This document shows positions 1 to 5,960 of a DNA stretch of 8,345 bases, one piece after another. The stretch covers positions 1 through 8,345 of the forward strand of contig JBGTKH010000595.1 in assembly GCA_041744735.1 (NCBI GenBank), given 5' to 3'. Source of the stretch: JBGTKH01 sp041744735. GTDB lineage: Bacteria > Planctomycetota > Planctomycetia > Pirellulales > Pirellulaceae. Position 1 is the stretch's first letter, and each line of letters begins with the position of its first letter. A model generated the notes under the pieces. It worked only from the letters and a program-made list of their open reading frames with translations. It did not search any database and was not told the origin of the DNA. The position numbers and the translations under genes are program-made.

Positions 1-522
1 CAGCAGCAAGACCAATAGATTGCCCCGCTGCCGCAGTGCGTTGGTCAGAGCGCTGATCAACGTGCCGACCGCCGCGAATCCGAGGTTGGCCAGCAGCGTC
101 ACCAGCAGCGTCGCGCCCGGGCGGGCCAACAGCGGCGCGTCTGTCAGCACGACGAACACCGGAATCAGTACACACGCCACGCACGACAGCGTGATGAAAT
201 TGAACAACACTTTCGCCAGAAAAATCGTGGCGGGCGACAGGGGATACATCCGCAGCGCGTCCCAGCAGCCCTCGTCGCGCTCGTTGGTGAATGATCGTTC
301 CAATGCCAGCGTGCCGGCGAAGAACATCGCCAGCCACAGCATTCCGCCCGCCACGCGTTGTTTCAGCGCGGGGGGCAAATCCAACTGCAGTTCGAGCGTC
401 AGCACGATTACGAAACCCATCAACAGCATCGCAGGCCACACCATGCGGGCGCGGTACTCGCGCACTAGGTCTTTGTGGACCAGCCAGAACAAGTTCGATG
501 TGAATCGAATCGCTTGCGTCAT
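1..522 (-). CDS. ccmB: Haem exporter membrane subunit CcmB (C-terminus cut by window edge)
   Basis: CcmB is the membrane subunit of the CcmAB(C) ABC transporter of System I cytochrome c maturation. With CcmA and CcmC it drives release of haem-loaded CcmE in the cytoplasmic membrane. The 174 codons visible run off the left edge; family members are about 220 residues, so the last membrane segments are missing. Visible signs are the N-terminal stretch FWLVHKDLVREYR (the kDL..E.R pattern of CcmB), a hydrophobic segment MLLMGFVIVLTLEL, the conserved region FAGTLALERSFTNERDEGCW and late hydrophobic segments including VGTLISALTNALRQRG. The start is the ATG at 522-520, which overlaps the ccmA stop as ATGA and implies translational coupling. 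Identification rests on motif memory and on the ccmA neighbour; I am confident. Confidence 0.92.
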   Translation of the reverse strand, partial: MTQAIRFTSNLFWLVHKDLVREYRARMVWPAMLLMGFVIVLTLELQLDLPPALKQRVAGGMLWLAMFFAGTLALERSFTNERDEGCWDALRMYPLSPATIFLAKVLFNFITLSCVACVLIPVFVVLTDAPLLARPGATLLVTLLANLGFAAVGTLISALTNALRQRGNLLVLLL

Positions 523-1274
523 GCTGCCTTGGTCCAAACCAGATCGTCGGTGGAAGTTTCGTCGTGGCCGTCGTTCAACACGCGAACTTCGCAATCATCG
601 ACCAAGAGAATGCGGTCAGCCAGTTGCCACGCAGATTGGCCGTCGTGAGTCGTAAAGCAAATCGTCGCCCCGCCGTCGCACAATTCGACCATCAGGTCAG
701 TCAGCCAACTCCGCGCGTCCGTGTCGAGTCCGGAAAACGGTTCGTCCAACAGCAAGATCGGCGGATCGTGCACCAGTGCTCGCGAGACAGCCAGCCGCTG
801 CCGCATGCCGTGCGAGAGCCGCACGGTTGGCTGATCGGCCCATGCGCTCAAGCCGGCATCGGCCAATAGTTGTGTCACGCGCTGTTTGGGTTCGCAAACG
901 CCGTACATCCGTGCGGCAAACAACAAGTTCTCGCGCGGCGTCAGTTCGGGATAAAACAGCCGTTGGTGCGCCACCATGCCGACCAGCCGGCGCGCCGCCG
1001 GGCTCTTAAGCGACGTCTGGCCCAGCCACAGCACCTCGCCCGCCGTCGGTCGCAACACACCGGCTAGGCACCGCAGCAGTGTCGTCTTGCCAGCTCCGTT
1101 GGCACCCACAACCGCGACCGTTTGCCCGGCGGCGATTTCGAGATCGACTTCGTCGAGCACCGTGTGCATGCCGAACAAAACCGTCAATCGCCGCGCTTCG
1201 ATCGCCACAGGGCGATGCACCGCGAGCGGCTGGGCGTTCGCTGAGCAATCCGGGTTGTGACTTTGGGTTGTCAT
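519..1274 (-). CDS. ccmA: Haem exporter ATP-binding subunit CcmA
   Basis: ATPase subunit of the Ccm ABC transporter, which in the family uses ATP hydrolysis to release holo-CcmE from the CcmC complex on the cytoplasmic side of the membrane. The 251-residue protein has all ABC landmarks in order: Walker A GANGAGKTT (57-65), Q-loop Q104, signature LSHGMRQR (153-160), Walker B ILLLDEP (173-179) and H-loop H210. It is somewhat longer than typical CcmA (about 205-220) because of a polar N-terminal extension of about 25 residues; a shorter start is possible but no internal Met precedes the ABC core. A weak AGG lies about 8 bases before the ATG at 1274. It lies 82 bp after ccmF and overlaps ccmB by four bases. 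The sequence alone only says ABC ATPase; the ccmF and ccmB neighbours make it CcmA. Confidence 0.93.
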   Translation of the reverse strand: MTTQSHNPDCSANAQPLAVHRPVAIEARRLTVLFGMHTVLDEVDLEIAAGQTVAVVGANGAGKTTLLRCLAGVLRPTAGEVLWLGQTSLKSPAARRLVGMVAHQRLFYPELTPRENLLFAARMYGVCEPKQRVTQLLADAGLSAWADQPTVRLSHGMRQRLAVSRALVHDPPILLLDEPFSGLDTDARSWLTDLMVELCDGGATICFTTHDGQSAWQLADRILLVDDCEVRVLNDGHDETSTDDLVWTKAA

Positions 1275-1300
1275 TGACGACCTAATTTGATTCTGTAGGT

Positions 1301-1343
1301 TGGCCCTCCGAGGCCGACCAGATTCGACGGCCTCGGAGGGCCA
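1301..1343. repeat. Perfect 16-bp inverted repeat between ccmF and ccmA
   Basis: Arms 1301-1316 and 1328-1343 are perfectly complementary around an 11-nt spacer. Each arm is also a small hairpin by itself: GGCC, six bases, GGCC (1302-1315 and 1329-1342), and the two six-base loops (ctccga and tcggag) are complementary. The element can therefore fold as one long stem or as two short hairpins with pairing loops. No T-run follows on either strand, so it does not look like an intrinsic terminator. It sits in the transcript between ccmF and ccmA and could stabilise or separate the message; it is probably a dispersed repeat of this genome, which I cannot check here. Confidence 0.8.
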
Positions 1344-1356
1344 TCTTACTGGCAGT

Positions 1357-3363
1357 CTACGCCGCGCGGCGCCTGTTTATTTCGGTACGCGACGCCTGTT
1401 TGTGTACGCCGATCGTCATGCCACTTCTCTTCGCCTTTCTCGCGCCGGCCGGCCATAGCGAGACGAGCGCGCCGGCGCTGATCACACAGCCGCCGAACCA
1501 CAGCCAGCGCATCATCGGGTTCTCGACGAATGTCAACGACACAACGCCGCCCCCCTCGCCGCTGTTCAGAATCGTGTAGAAGTCACTGCCCCACGTCGAA
1601 TGAATCGCGACTTCGGTGGTCCATTGCTCTTGCAGCAGATGAAGATGCCGTGCGGGCAGCAGCTTGTACGCTTGACCGCCACCGGTGGAAATTTCCAATT
1701 CCGCTTCGGCCACCAGCTTGTCGGGCAACTCGCGCTGGATCAGTCGCGCGTAGCGAATTCGCCGCCCGGCCCAATCCAGCGTCTCGCCTTCCTTCATCAC
1801 TGCCTCGTGGCGCCGCGTCGCCAGTGCAGAACCCGTCACACCAATCGCCACACAGACGAATCCCAGGTGAATCAAATAACCACAGTATTGGCGGCGGTTG
1901 TTCAAGAGCGCCCGCACGAGTCCCGTGGTGTAGCTGGCCGACGAGCGCCGTTGTGCTTCGATCAACAGTGCCGCGGCGAAAGAAACAACAGTCACGGCGG
2001 ACATCATGGCGACCAACAACGACACCGGATGCCGCACTCCGAACACGAAGGCAACAGCGACAGCGACGAGCCCGGCACCGGCCGACAGCAACAACATCTT
2101 TTTCTGCACCGGCGTGGGCGGCCCACCCCAACGCAACAACGGCACTGCCGCCGTCGTCGCCAGCAACAACAAGCCGATCGGCACCAGCACCGCGTTGTAA
2201 AACTCCGGGCCAACGACCGCGGACCATCCAAGCAAGTAAGTTGACAGCGGCAAAGCCAGCGTGCCCGCAACGATCACGGTTGTCAGCAGCAGCAACAGCA
2301 CCGCCGACATGACGACCAGTGACTCCCGCGCCCACAAACTGCGCAGCCGCCGCTTCGAGACAAGCGACTGCCGGCGCAGGACGATCAGTCCCGTGCCCGC
2401 GACAACCAGCACAAACATCAACACCAAGAACATCCAGCCGATTGGCGATTGGCTAAAGGCGTGCAAGCTGCTGAAGATGCCGCTGCGTGTCAGAAACGTC
2501 GCAAAGTTACACAGCCCGAACGTGACGAACGCCAGCGCTAATGCCGTGCGCTTCAGTCCGCCGCGATAACGCCAGACCATCAGCGAGTGAATCAGCGCCG
2601 TGCCAGTCAGCCACGGGATTAGCGAACCGTTCTCGACCGGATCCCAACCCCAATAGCCACCCCAGCCCAACTCTTCGTAAGACCAATAGGCTCCCAGCAA
2701 GATGCCGATTCCCAACACGACCCAAGCCGCCAGCGCCCACGGGCGAGCTTGCTGAACCCATTGCGTGTCGAGCCGGCCGGTGATCAGCGCCGCGGCCGCC
2801 AACGCGAATGGAACGGCCCACGCTGCGTAGCCGCTGAAAACCACCGGCGGATGAATCATCATCGCCGGATGTTGCAGCAGCGGACTCAGCCCGGCGCCTT
2901 CCTGCGCAGCCACGATGCTGGCCTTCATCGGATCGGCGGCGAACACCATGATGGCCAATAGAAAGCAGACGTAAGCCATCAAGATGCCTAACGCCGTATC
3001 GCGCAGTTCGCTCGCCGGCTGCCGCGGCCAGAATCGAAAGAACATTGCCAGCGCCGCCAGAATCCAGGCCCACAACAGCAGCGACCCTGCTTGGCCGACC
3101 CACAATGCCGACAGTGAATAATTCCAGACCAGCAAGCTGCTGGAATACTGCACCACGTAGTCGAAGCTGAAGTCCTTGCTCAGCAGTGCCCACGCCAGCA
3201 CGCCCAACGTCACGGTCAGAGCCGCGATGCAACCGGCGACGGCGGCCAATCCGCTGCGCAGCACGGCAAGATGCCGCGACCGTCGCCCCACCGTGCAAGC
3301 GAACGCTGCATAGCCGGAGGCTACAAACGCGGCCAGCAGGCACAGTTCGCCGAGAGTCCTCAT
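1357..3363 (-). CDS. ccmF: Cytochrome c haem lyase subunit CcmF
   Basis: CcmF is the integral-membrane haem lyase of System I. It receives haem from CcmE and attaches it to CxxCH motifs of apocytochromes on the periplasmic side. The 668-residue product has the expected length (about 650) and many membrane helices. The WWD domain is clear (GWGGYWGWDPVEN, 233-245). Four histidines match the haem-ligand positions known from E. coli CcmF: H171 (MMIHPP), H259, H301 (SSLHAF) and H499 (YLIHLG). A large soluble loop (about 515-615) precedes the last helix, as usual. I place the start at 3363 (MRTLGEL) because AAGGAAG lies just upstream; reading on to 3501 would only translate the tandem repeat. It follows ccmE by 165 bp and precedes ccmA by 82 bp. 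Confidence 0.97.
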   Translation of the reverse strand: MRTLGELCLLAAFVASGYAAFACTVGRRSRHLAVLRSGLAAVAGCIAALTVTLGVLAWALLSKDFSFDYVVQYSSSLLVWNYSLSALWVGQAGSLLLWAWILAALAMFFRFWPRQPASELRDTALGILMAYVCFLLAIMVFAADPMKASIVAAQEGAGLSPLLQHPAMMIHPPVVFSGYAAWAVPFALAAAALITGRLDTQWVQQARPWALAAWVVLGIGILLGAYWSYEELGWGGYWGWDPVENGSLIPWLTGTALIHSLMVWRYRGGLKRTALALAFVTFGLCNFATFLTRSGIFSSLHAFSQSPIGWMFLVLMFVLVVAGTGLIVLRRQSLVSKRRLRSLWARESLVVMSAVLLLLLTTVIVAGTLALPLSTYLLGWSAVVGPEFYNAVLVPIGLLLLATTAAVPLLRWGGPPTPVQKKMLLLSAGAGLVAVAVAFVFGVRHPVSLLVAMMSAVTVVSFAAALLIEAQRRSSASYTTGLVRALLNNRRQYCGYLIHLGFVCVAIGVTGSALATRRHEAVMKEGETLDWAGRRIRYARLIQRELPDKLVAEAELEISTGGGQAYKLLPARHLHLLQEQWTTEVAIHSTWGSDFYTILNSGEGGGVVSLTFVENPMMRWLWFGGCVISAGALVSLWPAGARKAKRSGMTIGVHKQASRTEINRRRAA

Positions 3364-3366
3364 ACG

Positions 3367-3373
3367 CTTCCTT
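3367..3373 (-). promoter_or_regulatory. Ribosome binding site that fixes the ccmF start
   Basis: On the minus strand AAGGAAG stands 3 bases before the ATG at 3363 (5 bases if AAGGA is taken as the core). This supports 3363 as the ccmF start over the in-frame ATG at 3501, which lies inside the repeat. Confidence 0.7.
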
Positions 3374-3386
3374 AAGGAAATGGATT

Positions 3387-3520
3387 GCAATGACTTCCGT
3401 AGCCGAAGTCGTGAGACTTCGGTCCGAACTCTCACGAGTTCGACTACCAGCCGCAATGACTTCCGTAGCCGAAGTCGTGAGACTTCGGTCCGAACTCTCA
3501 CGAGTTCGACTACCAGCCGC
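3387..3520. repeat. Two identical 66-bp tandem repeats, each a twin hairpin, between ccmE and ccmF
   Basis: Copies 3387-3452 and 3453-3518 are identical, and the match runs on two more bases. Each copy holds two hairpins: ccgaagtc/gacttcgg around GTGA (3403-3422 in copy 1) and cgaactc/gagttcg around TCAC (3425-3442). The loops GTGA and TCAC are complementary. The whole 49 nt 3399-3447 is also an imperfect palindrome: two 24-base arms around a central t at 3423 with three mismatches, so a single long hairpin is the alternative fold. The period is a multiple of three, which is why an open frame extends through it from ccmF. It fills most of the 165-bp ccmE-ccmF gap. Perfect identity suggests recent duplication or gene conversion. 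Confidence 0.9.
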
Positions 3521-3528
3521 GCGGGGAG

Positions 3529-3924
3529 TTATTGCGACTGATATTTGCTGGCGCAGCGAGTGAGCACCTTATCGCCATGCAGATGAGTCAGATTCTCCAG
3601 CCGTCCCTCGACAACCACATCCATGTCTTCTGCCAAGTTATCGGGCAACGGCGCCTGGCAGGTTGCCTGCAAGCGGCCCTGCGTGCCAGTCAGCAGAAAT
3701 GTGGCCGTGCTGCGATTGTCGCGAATCACCAGCGAACCTGGCTCAACTCGCCCGCTCACGCGGACCCGCCGCCCCACAAACTGCTCGGCATTGGCCGCAC
3801 ACTCGTCCACCGTCAGATAATATTGCCAACTCGACGACGCGCCCAAATACGCCACGTAGGCCAACACACTGACCAGAACCGCACCGCCGACCGCTAGTTT
3901 TACACCGACTGACATCCGCGACAT
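3529..3924 (-). CDS. ccmE: Haem chaperone CcmE, CxxxY (System I*) variant
   Basis: CcmE is a membrane-anchored periplasmic chaperone that binds haem covalently and hands it to CcmF. This copy has 131 residues, a little short for the family. It has one N-terminal anchor (about 6-28), then an OB-fold with the conserved FVGRRVRVSGRVEPGSL and DNLAEDMDVVVEGRL stretches. In most bacteria haem binds His in HxxxY; here the site reads VLTRCASKY, so C124 replaces His and Y128 is kept. This CxxxY form is known from archaea and Desulfovibrio, where systems often lack CcmH. Start choice: the ATG at 3924 has GGAGG only 2 bases upstream, while the next ATG (3915) is 11 bases from it, so the start may be either. 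It is the first gene of the visible operon. Confidence 0.9.
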   Translation of the reverse strand: MSRMSVGVKLAVGGAVLVSVLAYVAYLGASSSWQYYLTVDECAANAEQFVGRRVRVSGRVEPGSLVIRDNRSTATFLLTGTQGRLQATCQAPLPDNLAEDMDVVVEGRLENLTHLHGDKVLTRCASKYQSQ

Positions 3925-3953
3925 CGCCTCCGCGCGAACAATTGACCGGTGAA

Positions 3954-3971
3954 GAGGCGACGTGACGCCTC
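3954..3971 (-). promoter_or_regulatory. Short hairpin in the ccmE leader
   Basis: Arms gaggcg (3954-3959) and cgcctc (3966-3971) pair around a six-base loop, 30 bases upstream of the ccmE start and within the leader expected from the promoter at 4030-4058. It has no T-run, so it is not a clear terminator. A six-base stem can arise by chance. Confidence 0.3.
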
Positions 3972-4029
3972 GTGTGGATTCTCGTATTTGCAGACACAGC
4001 AGCGATTTGGCCCAGATAAAGAGGCCGGG

Positions 4030-4058
4030 ACTGTACCAGCTTGCTAGATGATTGTCAA
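4030..4058 (-). promoter_or_regulatory. Sigma-70-type promoter for the ccm operon
   Basis: On the minus strand a perfect -35 box TTGACA (4058-4053) is followed, after exactly 17 bases, by TACAGT (4035-4030), which matches four of six TATAAT bases. Transcription would start near 4023, leaving a leader of about 100 nt before ccmE. Orientation and position fit ccmE as the first gene of this operon. The call rests on consensus matching only. Confidence 0.55.
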
Positions 4059-4299
4059 ACCAAGTTGAAAACAGATCCGCGTGCCGGTGTGCGGATTCGC
4101 GCGGGTGGGGCACTTTGCCAGAAGCAACCACAAAACATATCATGGAACTCCATGACGATGGGCTCGCTATGTTGGTGGAACGTTCAGATGCCGCACGAGG
4201 TCGACGTCGACGGCGAACTGTGCATTTCCGCTCACTCGTCGCACGCTGGTTCGCACAACTCGCGCTGCGGTTCGCGTGTTTTTGAGGTGTTTCGAGCTT

Positions 4300-4315
4300 T
4301 GGCACGAAGCGTGCC
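4300..4315 (+). promoter_or_regulatory. Sigma-54-like promoter upstream of the globin/receiver remnant
   Basis: TGGCACGAAGCGTGCC matches the -24/-12 consensus TGGCACG-N4-TTGCA with the correct GG-to-GC spacing; only the first T of TTGC and the last A differ. It lies about 97 bases upstream of the ATG at 4412, pointing to it. The same bases form a palindrome, GGCACG-aag-CGTGCC, so a repressor or activator site is an alternative reading. Confidence 0.5.
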
Positions 4316-4411
4316 TAGCATGTGTGACGTGGCTCAGCATCGTACCCAGCCAGGTTGAATCCGAACGATGTGAGCTTCCACTCACGACTCCGCTAGACAA
4401 AGAACGAGGAC

Positions 4412-4939
4412 ATGACAATGCAAACAACACGGTCTTCGCAGAGTGTTTCGACCAGCCACGATTACGAAGCCGTCATCGCCAGCTATTACCGCTGCGAGGA
4501 CTCCGGAGGCTTATTCGATACGTTCTACGATCTGTTCTTCGCCAAATCGCCGGAGATACCACGTAAGTTCGCCAACACTGATGAAGTCGAGATATTAAGC
4601 CCTCACGACTTGCAACAATCGTCCCGCTTGCTTGTGACAAGCGATGAACCAGATATGCAGGAGTATTTTGAAAAGATGCTTCCGCGGCTGGGTTACGAGG
4701 TTGCGTCCGTGGCTGGAAATCGGCATGCAAACGGGACCCACCCCCTGACTGGAATCGGCGCGTAAACGGGACCCACCGAACCACTGACCGCCCATGAATT
4801 GCGGAATCATCAGACGTTTCTGCTGCCGGCAATCGCAGCTTGTCACACGTGCCACGGGCGGCCGTTGGACAACGGCGAAACCTGCGTCGCATGCGGCAAC
4901 CCGGTGTGGAAATATGAATGGTTGACCGCGGCGGATTAG
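4412..4939 (+). pseudogene. Decayed mosaic frame: globin-like start, receiver fragment, zinc-ribbon tail
   Basis: One frame runs from the ATG at 4412 to a TAA at 4763-4765, then on in the same frame to a TAG at 4937-4939. Residues 17-57 (HDYEAVIASYY to FANTDE) look like the first helices of a bacterial globin, including FYDLFFAKSPEIPRKFA, but the haem-binding rest is absent. Residues 72-102 (RLLVTSDEPDMQEYFEKML) look like the first third of a response-regulator receiver, with the usual DDE changed to SDE; the phospho-acceptor part is absent. A 25-bp near-repeat follows and carries the TAA. After it comes a four-Cys segment, CHTCH (4841-4855) and CVAC (4883-4894), resembling a zinc ribbon. GAGGA lies 7 bases before the second ATG (4418). 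No part is a full domain, so I call it a remnant of internal deletions and insertion; expression of the 117-residue piece cannot be excluded. Confidence 0.6.
4718..4777. repeat. Two near-identical 25-bp direct repeats, period 35
   Basis: Copies 4718-4742 and 4753-4777 match at 22 of 25 bases and share aaacgggacccacc; the similarity continues weakly on both sides (ctgga before, ctgac after). The second copy supplies the in-frame TAA that ends the mosaic frame. It looks like inserted repeat DNA or an insertion-element scar, but no transposase or terminal repeat is visible nearby. Confidence 0.65.
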
Positions 4940-4940
4940 G

Positions 4941-5273
4941 TTACACCTGCGCCGCCTCGCGCCGCTCGTCGACCGCTTCGATCGCCTCGACGGCCAGCAA
5001 CAGCAGGTAGTCCAGCGGGCACGGACATTGGTTGGTGGGCCGGATCGCACAGTGCGAGCACACATCCGAGTGAAACCGCTCGATGTATGGCTCCATCGAG
5101 TTGCCCTTGGCGGCATGGCAGACTTCGACAATCTCGGCCAGATGCAGCTCGATGCCGCAGCGTTTTCCGTGCGGAGCACAGGGCGGTCCCCCAGGCGGCC
5201 GTTCGATGCAGCGGCTGCAGACCTGCTCGCGAATCTCCGCCAGGTATTCGTCCAGTTGAACTTGGGTGTACAT
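4941..5273 (-). CDS. Nine-cysteine protein with two similar halves, function unknown
   Basis: I do not recognise a named family. The 110-residue protein has nine cysteines (19, 22, 32, 39, 52, 72, 75, 83, 85) and no signal peptide or membrane segment. Two halves resemble each other: VCSRCIERPPGGPPC (18-32) and VCSHCAIRPTNQCPC (71-85), each preceded by a short helix (YLAEIREQ, YIERFHSD) and followed by a hydrophobic helix (IELHLAEIVEVC, LDYLLLLAVEAIEAV). Binding of zinc or an iron-sulphur cluster is plausible but unproven. AGGAG is 7 bases before the ATG at 5273 and overlaps the stop of the receiver gene just upstream, so the two are co-translated, which suggests a joint role. Its stop lies one base from the end of the convergent remnant. 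I recall similar small proteins in planctomycetes, but cannot verify this. Confidence 0.8.
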   Translation of the reverse strand: MYTQVQLDEYLAEIREQVCSRCIERPPGGPPCAPHGKRCGIELHLAEIVEVCHAAKGNSMEPYIERFHSDVCSHCAIRPTNQCPCPLDYLLLLAVEAIEAVDERREAAQV

Positions 5274-5280
5274 GATAATT

Positions 5281-5286
5281 CTCCTA
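5281..5286 (-). promoter_or_regulatory. Ribosome binding site overlapping the receiver stop codon
   Basis: TAGGAG on the minus strand stands 7 bases before the ATG at 5273. Its TAG is the stop codon of the receiver gene (5286-5284), so ribosomes ending there are placed to restart on the nine-cysteine gene. Confidence 0.7.
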
Positions 5287-5643
5287 ATTGCAGGCCAGAA
5301 TGGAATCCGTCAGAGTCGCCATCGAGCACGGCTTGACGTGAAATTGGCAAATCGGCAGCGGCGCGACGGACGGCAGTTCGTCTCGGTCGCGGCGCGATAA
5401 TACAACAATCGGCGGAAGCGGCAGATCGGACTGCTCCTGCACGAACCACAGCAACCGCTCGCCCCAGCCGTCGAACGAATCCGGCTCGACAACCAACACG
5501 TGCGGGAAGTGGTCACGCATGTTCTCCACGCACTCGACTTCGTTCGTGGCCGTGTAAACTTCGAACCCGGCGCGCGTCAAGTACATCCGATACACATCGA
5601 GCAGCGATTCGTCTGGGTCGACGATTAATACCCGGGTTGCCAT
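5284..5643 (-). CDS. Receiver-only protein with Glu at the phospho-acceptor site
   Basis: A stand-alone CheY-like receiver domain of 119 residues with no output domain. Seen: first strand RVLIVDPDE with the acidic pair position (D9, D11, E12), helix 1, FPHVLVVEPDSFDGWG for strand 3, VVLSRRD with S83 at the Thr/Ser switch position, and VKPCS with K104-P105. In ordinary receivers the residue after the PDLVLL-type strand is the phosphorylated Asp; here it aligns with E53. D55 is two positions off and is a poor substitute. The domain may thus be locked in an active-like state or work without phosphorylation. The start is the ATG at 5643, with AAGGGAG 7 bases upstream; a longer frame from a GTG at 5676 lacks such a site. 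It is followed by the nine-cysteine gene after 10 bases. No histidine kinase is visible. Confidence 0.85.
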   Translation of the reverse strand: MATRVLIVDPDESLLDVYRMYLTRAGFEVYTATNEVECVENMRDHFPHVLVVEPDSFDGWGERLLWFVQEQSDLPLPPIVVLSRRDRDELPSVAPLPICQFHVKPCSMATLTDSILACN

Positions 5644-5650
5644 GTCTGGA

Positions 5651-5657
5651 CTCCCTT
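5651..5657 (-). promoter_or_regulatory. Ribosome binding site that fixes the receiver start
   Basis: AAGGGAG on the minus strand ends 7 bases before the ATG at 5643, favouring MATRVLIVD as the N-terminus over the GTG 33 bases upstream. Confidence 0.65.
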
Positions 5658-5960
5658 GACAAGAAAGGTTAGGCACCTGCTAGCCGAGCAAGTTGCGTAC
5701 CTATCGCACGTGCGTGCCGACGAATCGTGTCAGACGTTTTGTGCGGCCCGGTTTTCGGCCTGAACATTCCGATGGAACGCCGCTGGAGCCAAGTAGCGCG
5801 CGGCACAGCACGTGTGGCGCGACAGTATGGCTCATGATTCTTGGTACGCGGCGTGGACAATTCCGCGACGAGTTATTTCACGAAGCGTGCGGAAACGCGC
5901 GCGTGATGCAACAGTGACGATTTCTTCGTCTGGTGCTTGCCAAAAGGAGACGTTTCGTAC

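Larger units (their letters stand above)
3925..4411. other. Divergent intergenic region between ccmE and the globin/receiver remnant
   Basis: No convincing gene lies in these 487 bases. Open frames here lack ribosome sites and give Arg/Ser-rich or unstructured peptides. The region holds a minus-strand sigma-70-type promoter for ccmE (4030-4058), a short leader hairpin (3954-3971), a plus-strand sigma-54-like promoter (4300-4315) and a perfect 12-bp palindrome gtcgacgtcgac (4200-4211) of unknown meaning. Confidence 0.6.

Noticed and set aside
1301..1343. Intrinsic terminator between ccmF and ccmA
   Set aside because: The stem is strong, but no T-run follows on either strand and the flanking genes form one operon.
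3364..3501. A 46-residue N-terminal extension of CcmF starting at 3501
   Set aside because: It only translates the 66-bp tandem repeat, whose period is divisible by three; the ATG at 3363 has a good ribosome site and gives the normal CcmF N-terminus.
3387..3520. CRISPR array
   Set aside because: There are only two abutting identical units with no unique spacers, and no cas genes are present.
4200..4211. Perfect palindrome gtcgacgtcgac as an operator
   Set aside because: It is isolated, far from both predicted promoters' core elements, and made of a simple repeated tetramer likely by chance in GC-rich DNA.
4142..4285. A 47-codon plus-strand open frame
   Set aside because: No ribosome site precedes it and the product is Arg-rich without recognisable features.
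3925..4305. A 127-residue N-terminal extension of CcmE
   Set aside because: The extension is a Ser/Arg-rich sequence unlike CcmE, spans the sigma-70-type promoter, and CcmE families begin with the membrane anchor found at the chosen start.
4841..4855. CHTCH as a haem c site in the mosaic frame
   Set aside because: It is paired with a nearby CVAC (4883-4894), fitting a four-Cys zinc ribbon better, and no signal peptide precedes it.
5704..5720. A minus-strand sigma-54-like site (CGGCACG then TGC) before the receiver gene
   Set aside because: The distance between GG and GC is one base too short, and sigma-54 tolerates little change in that spacing.
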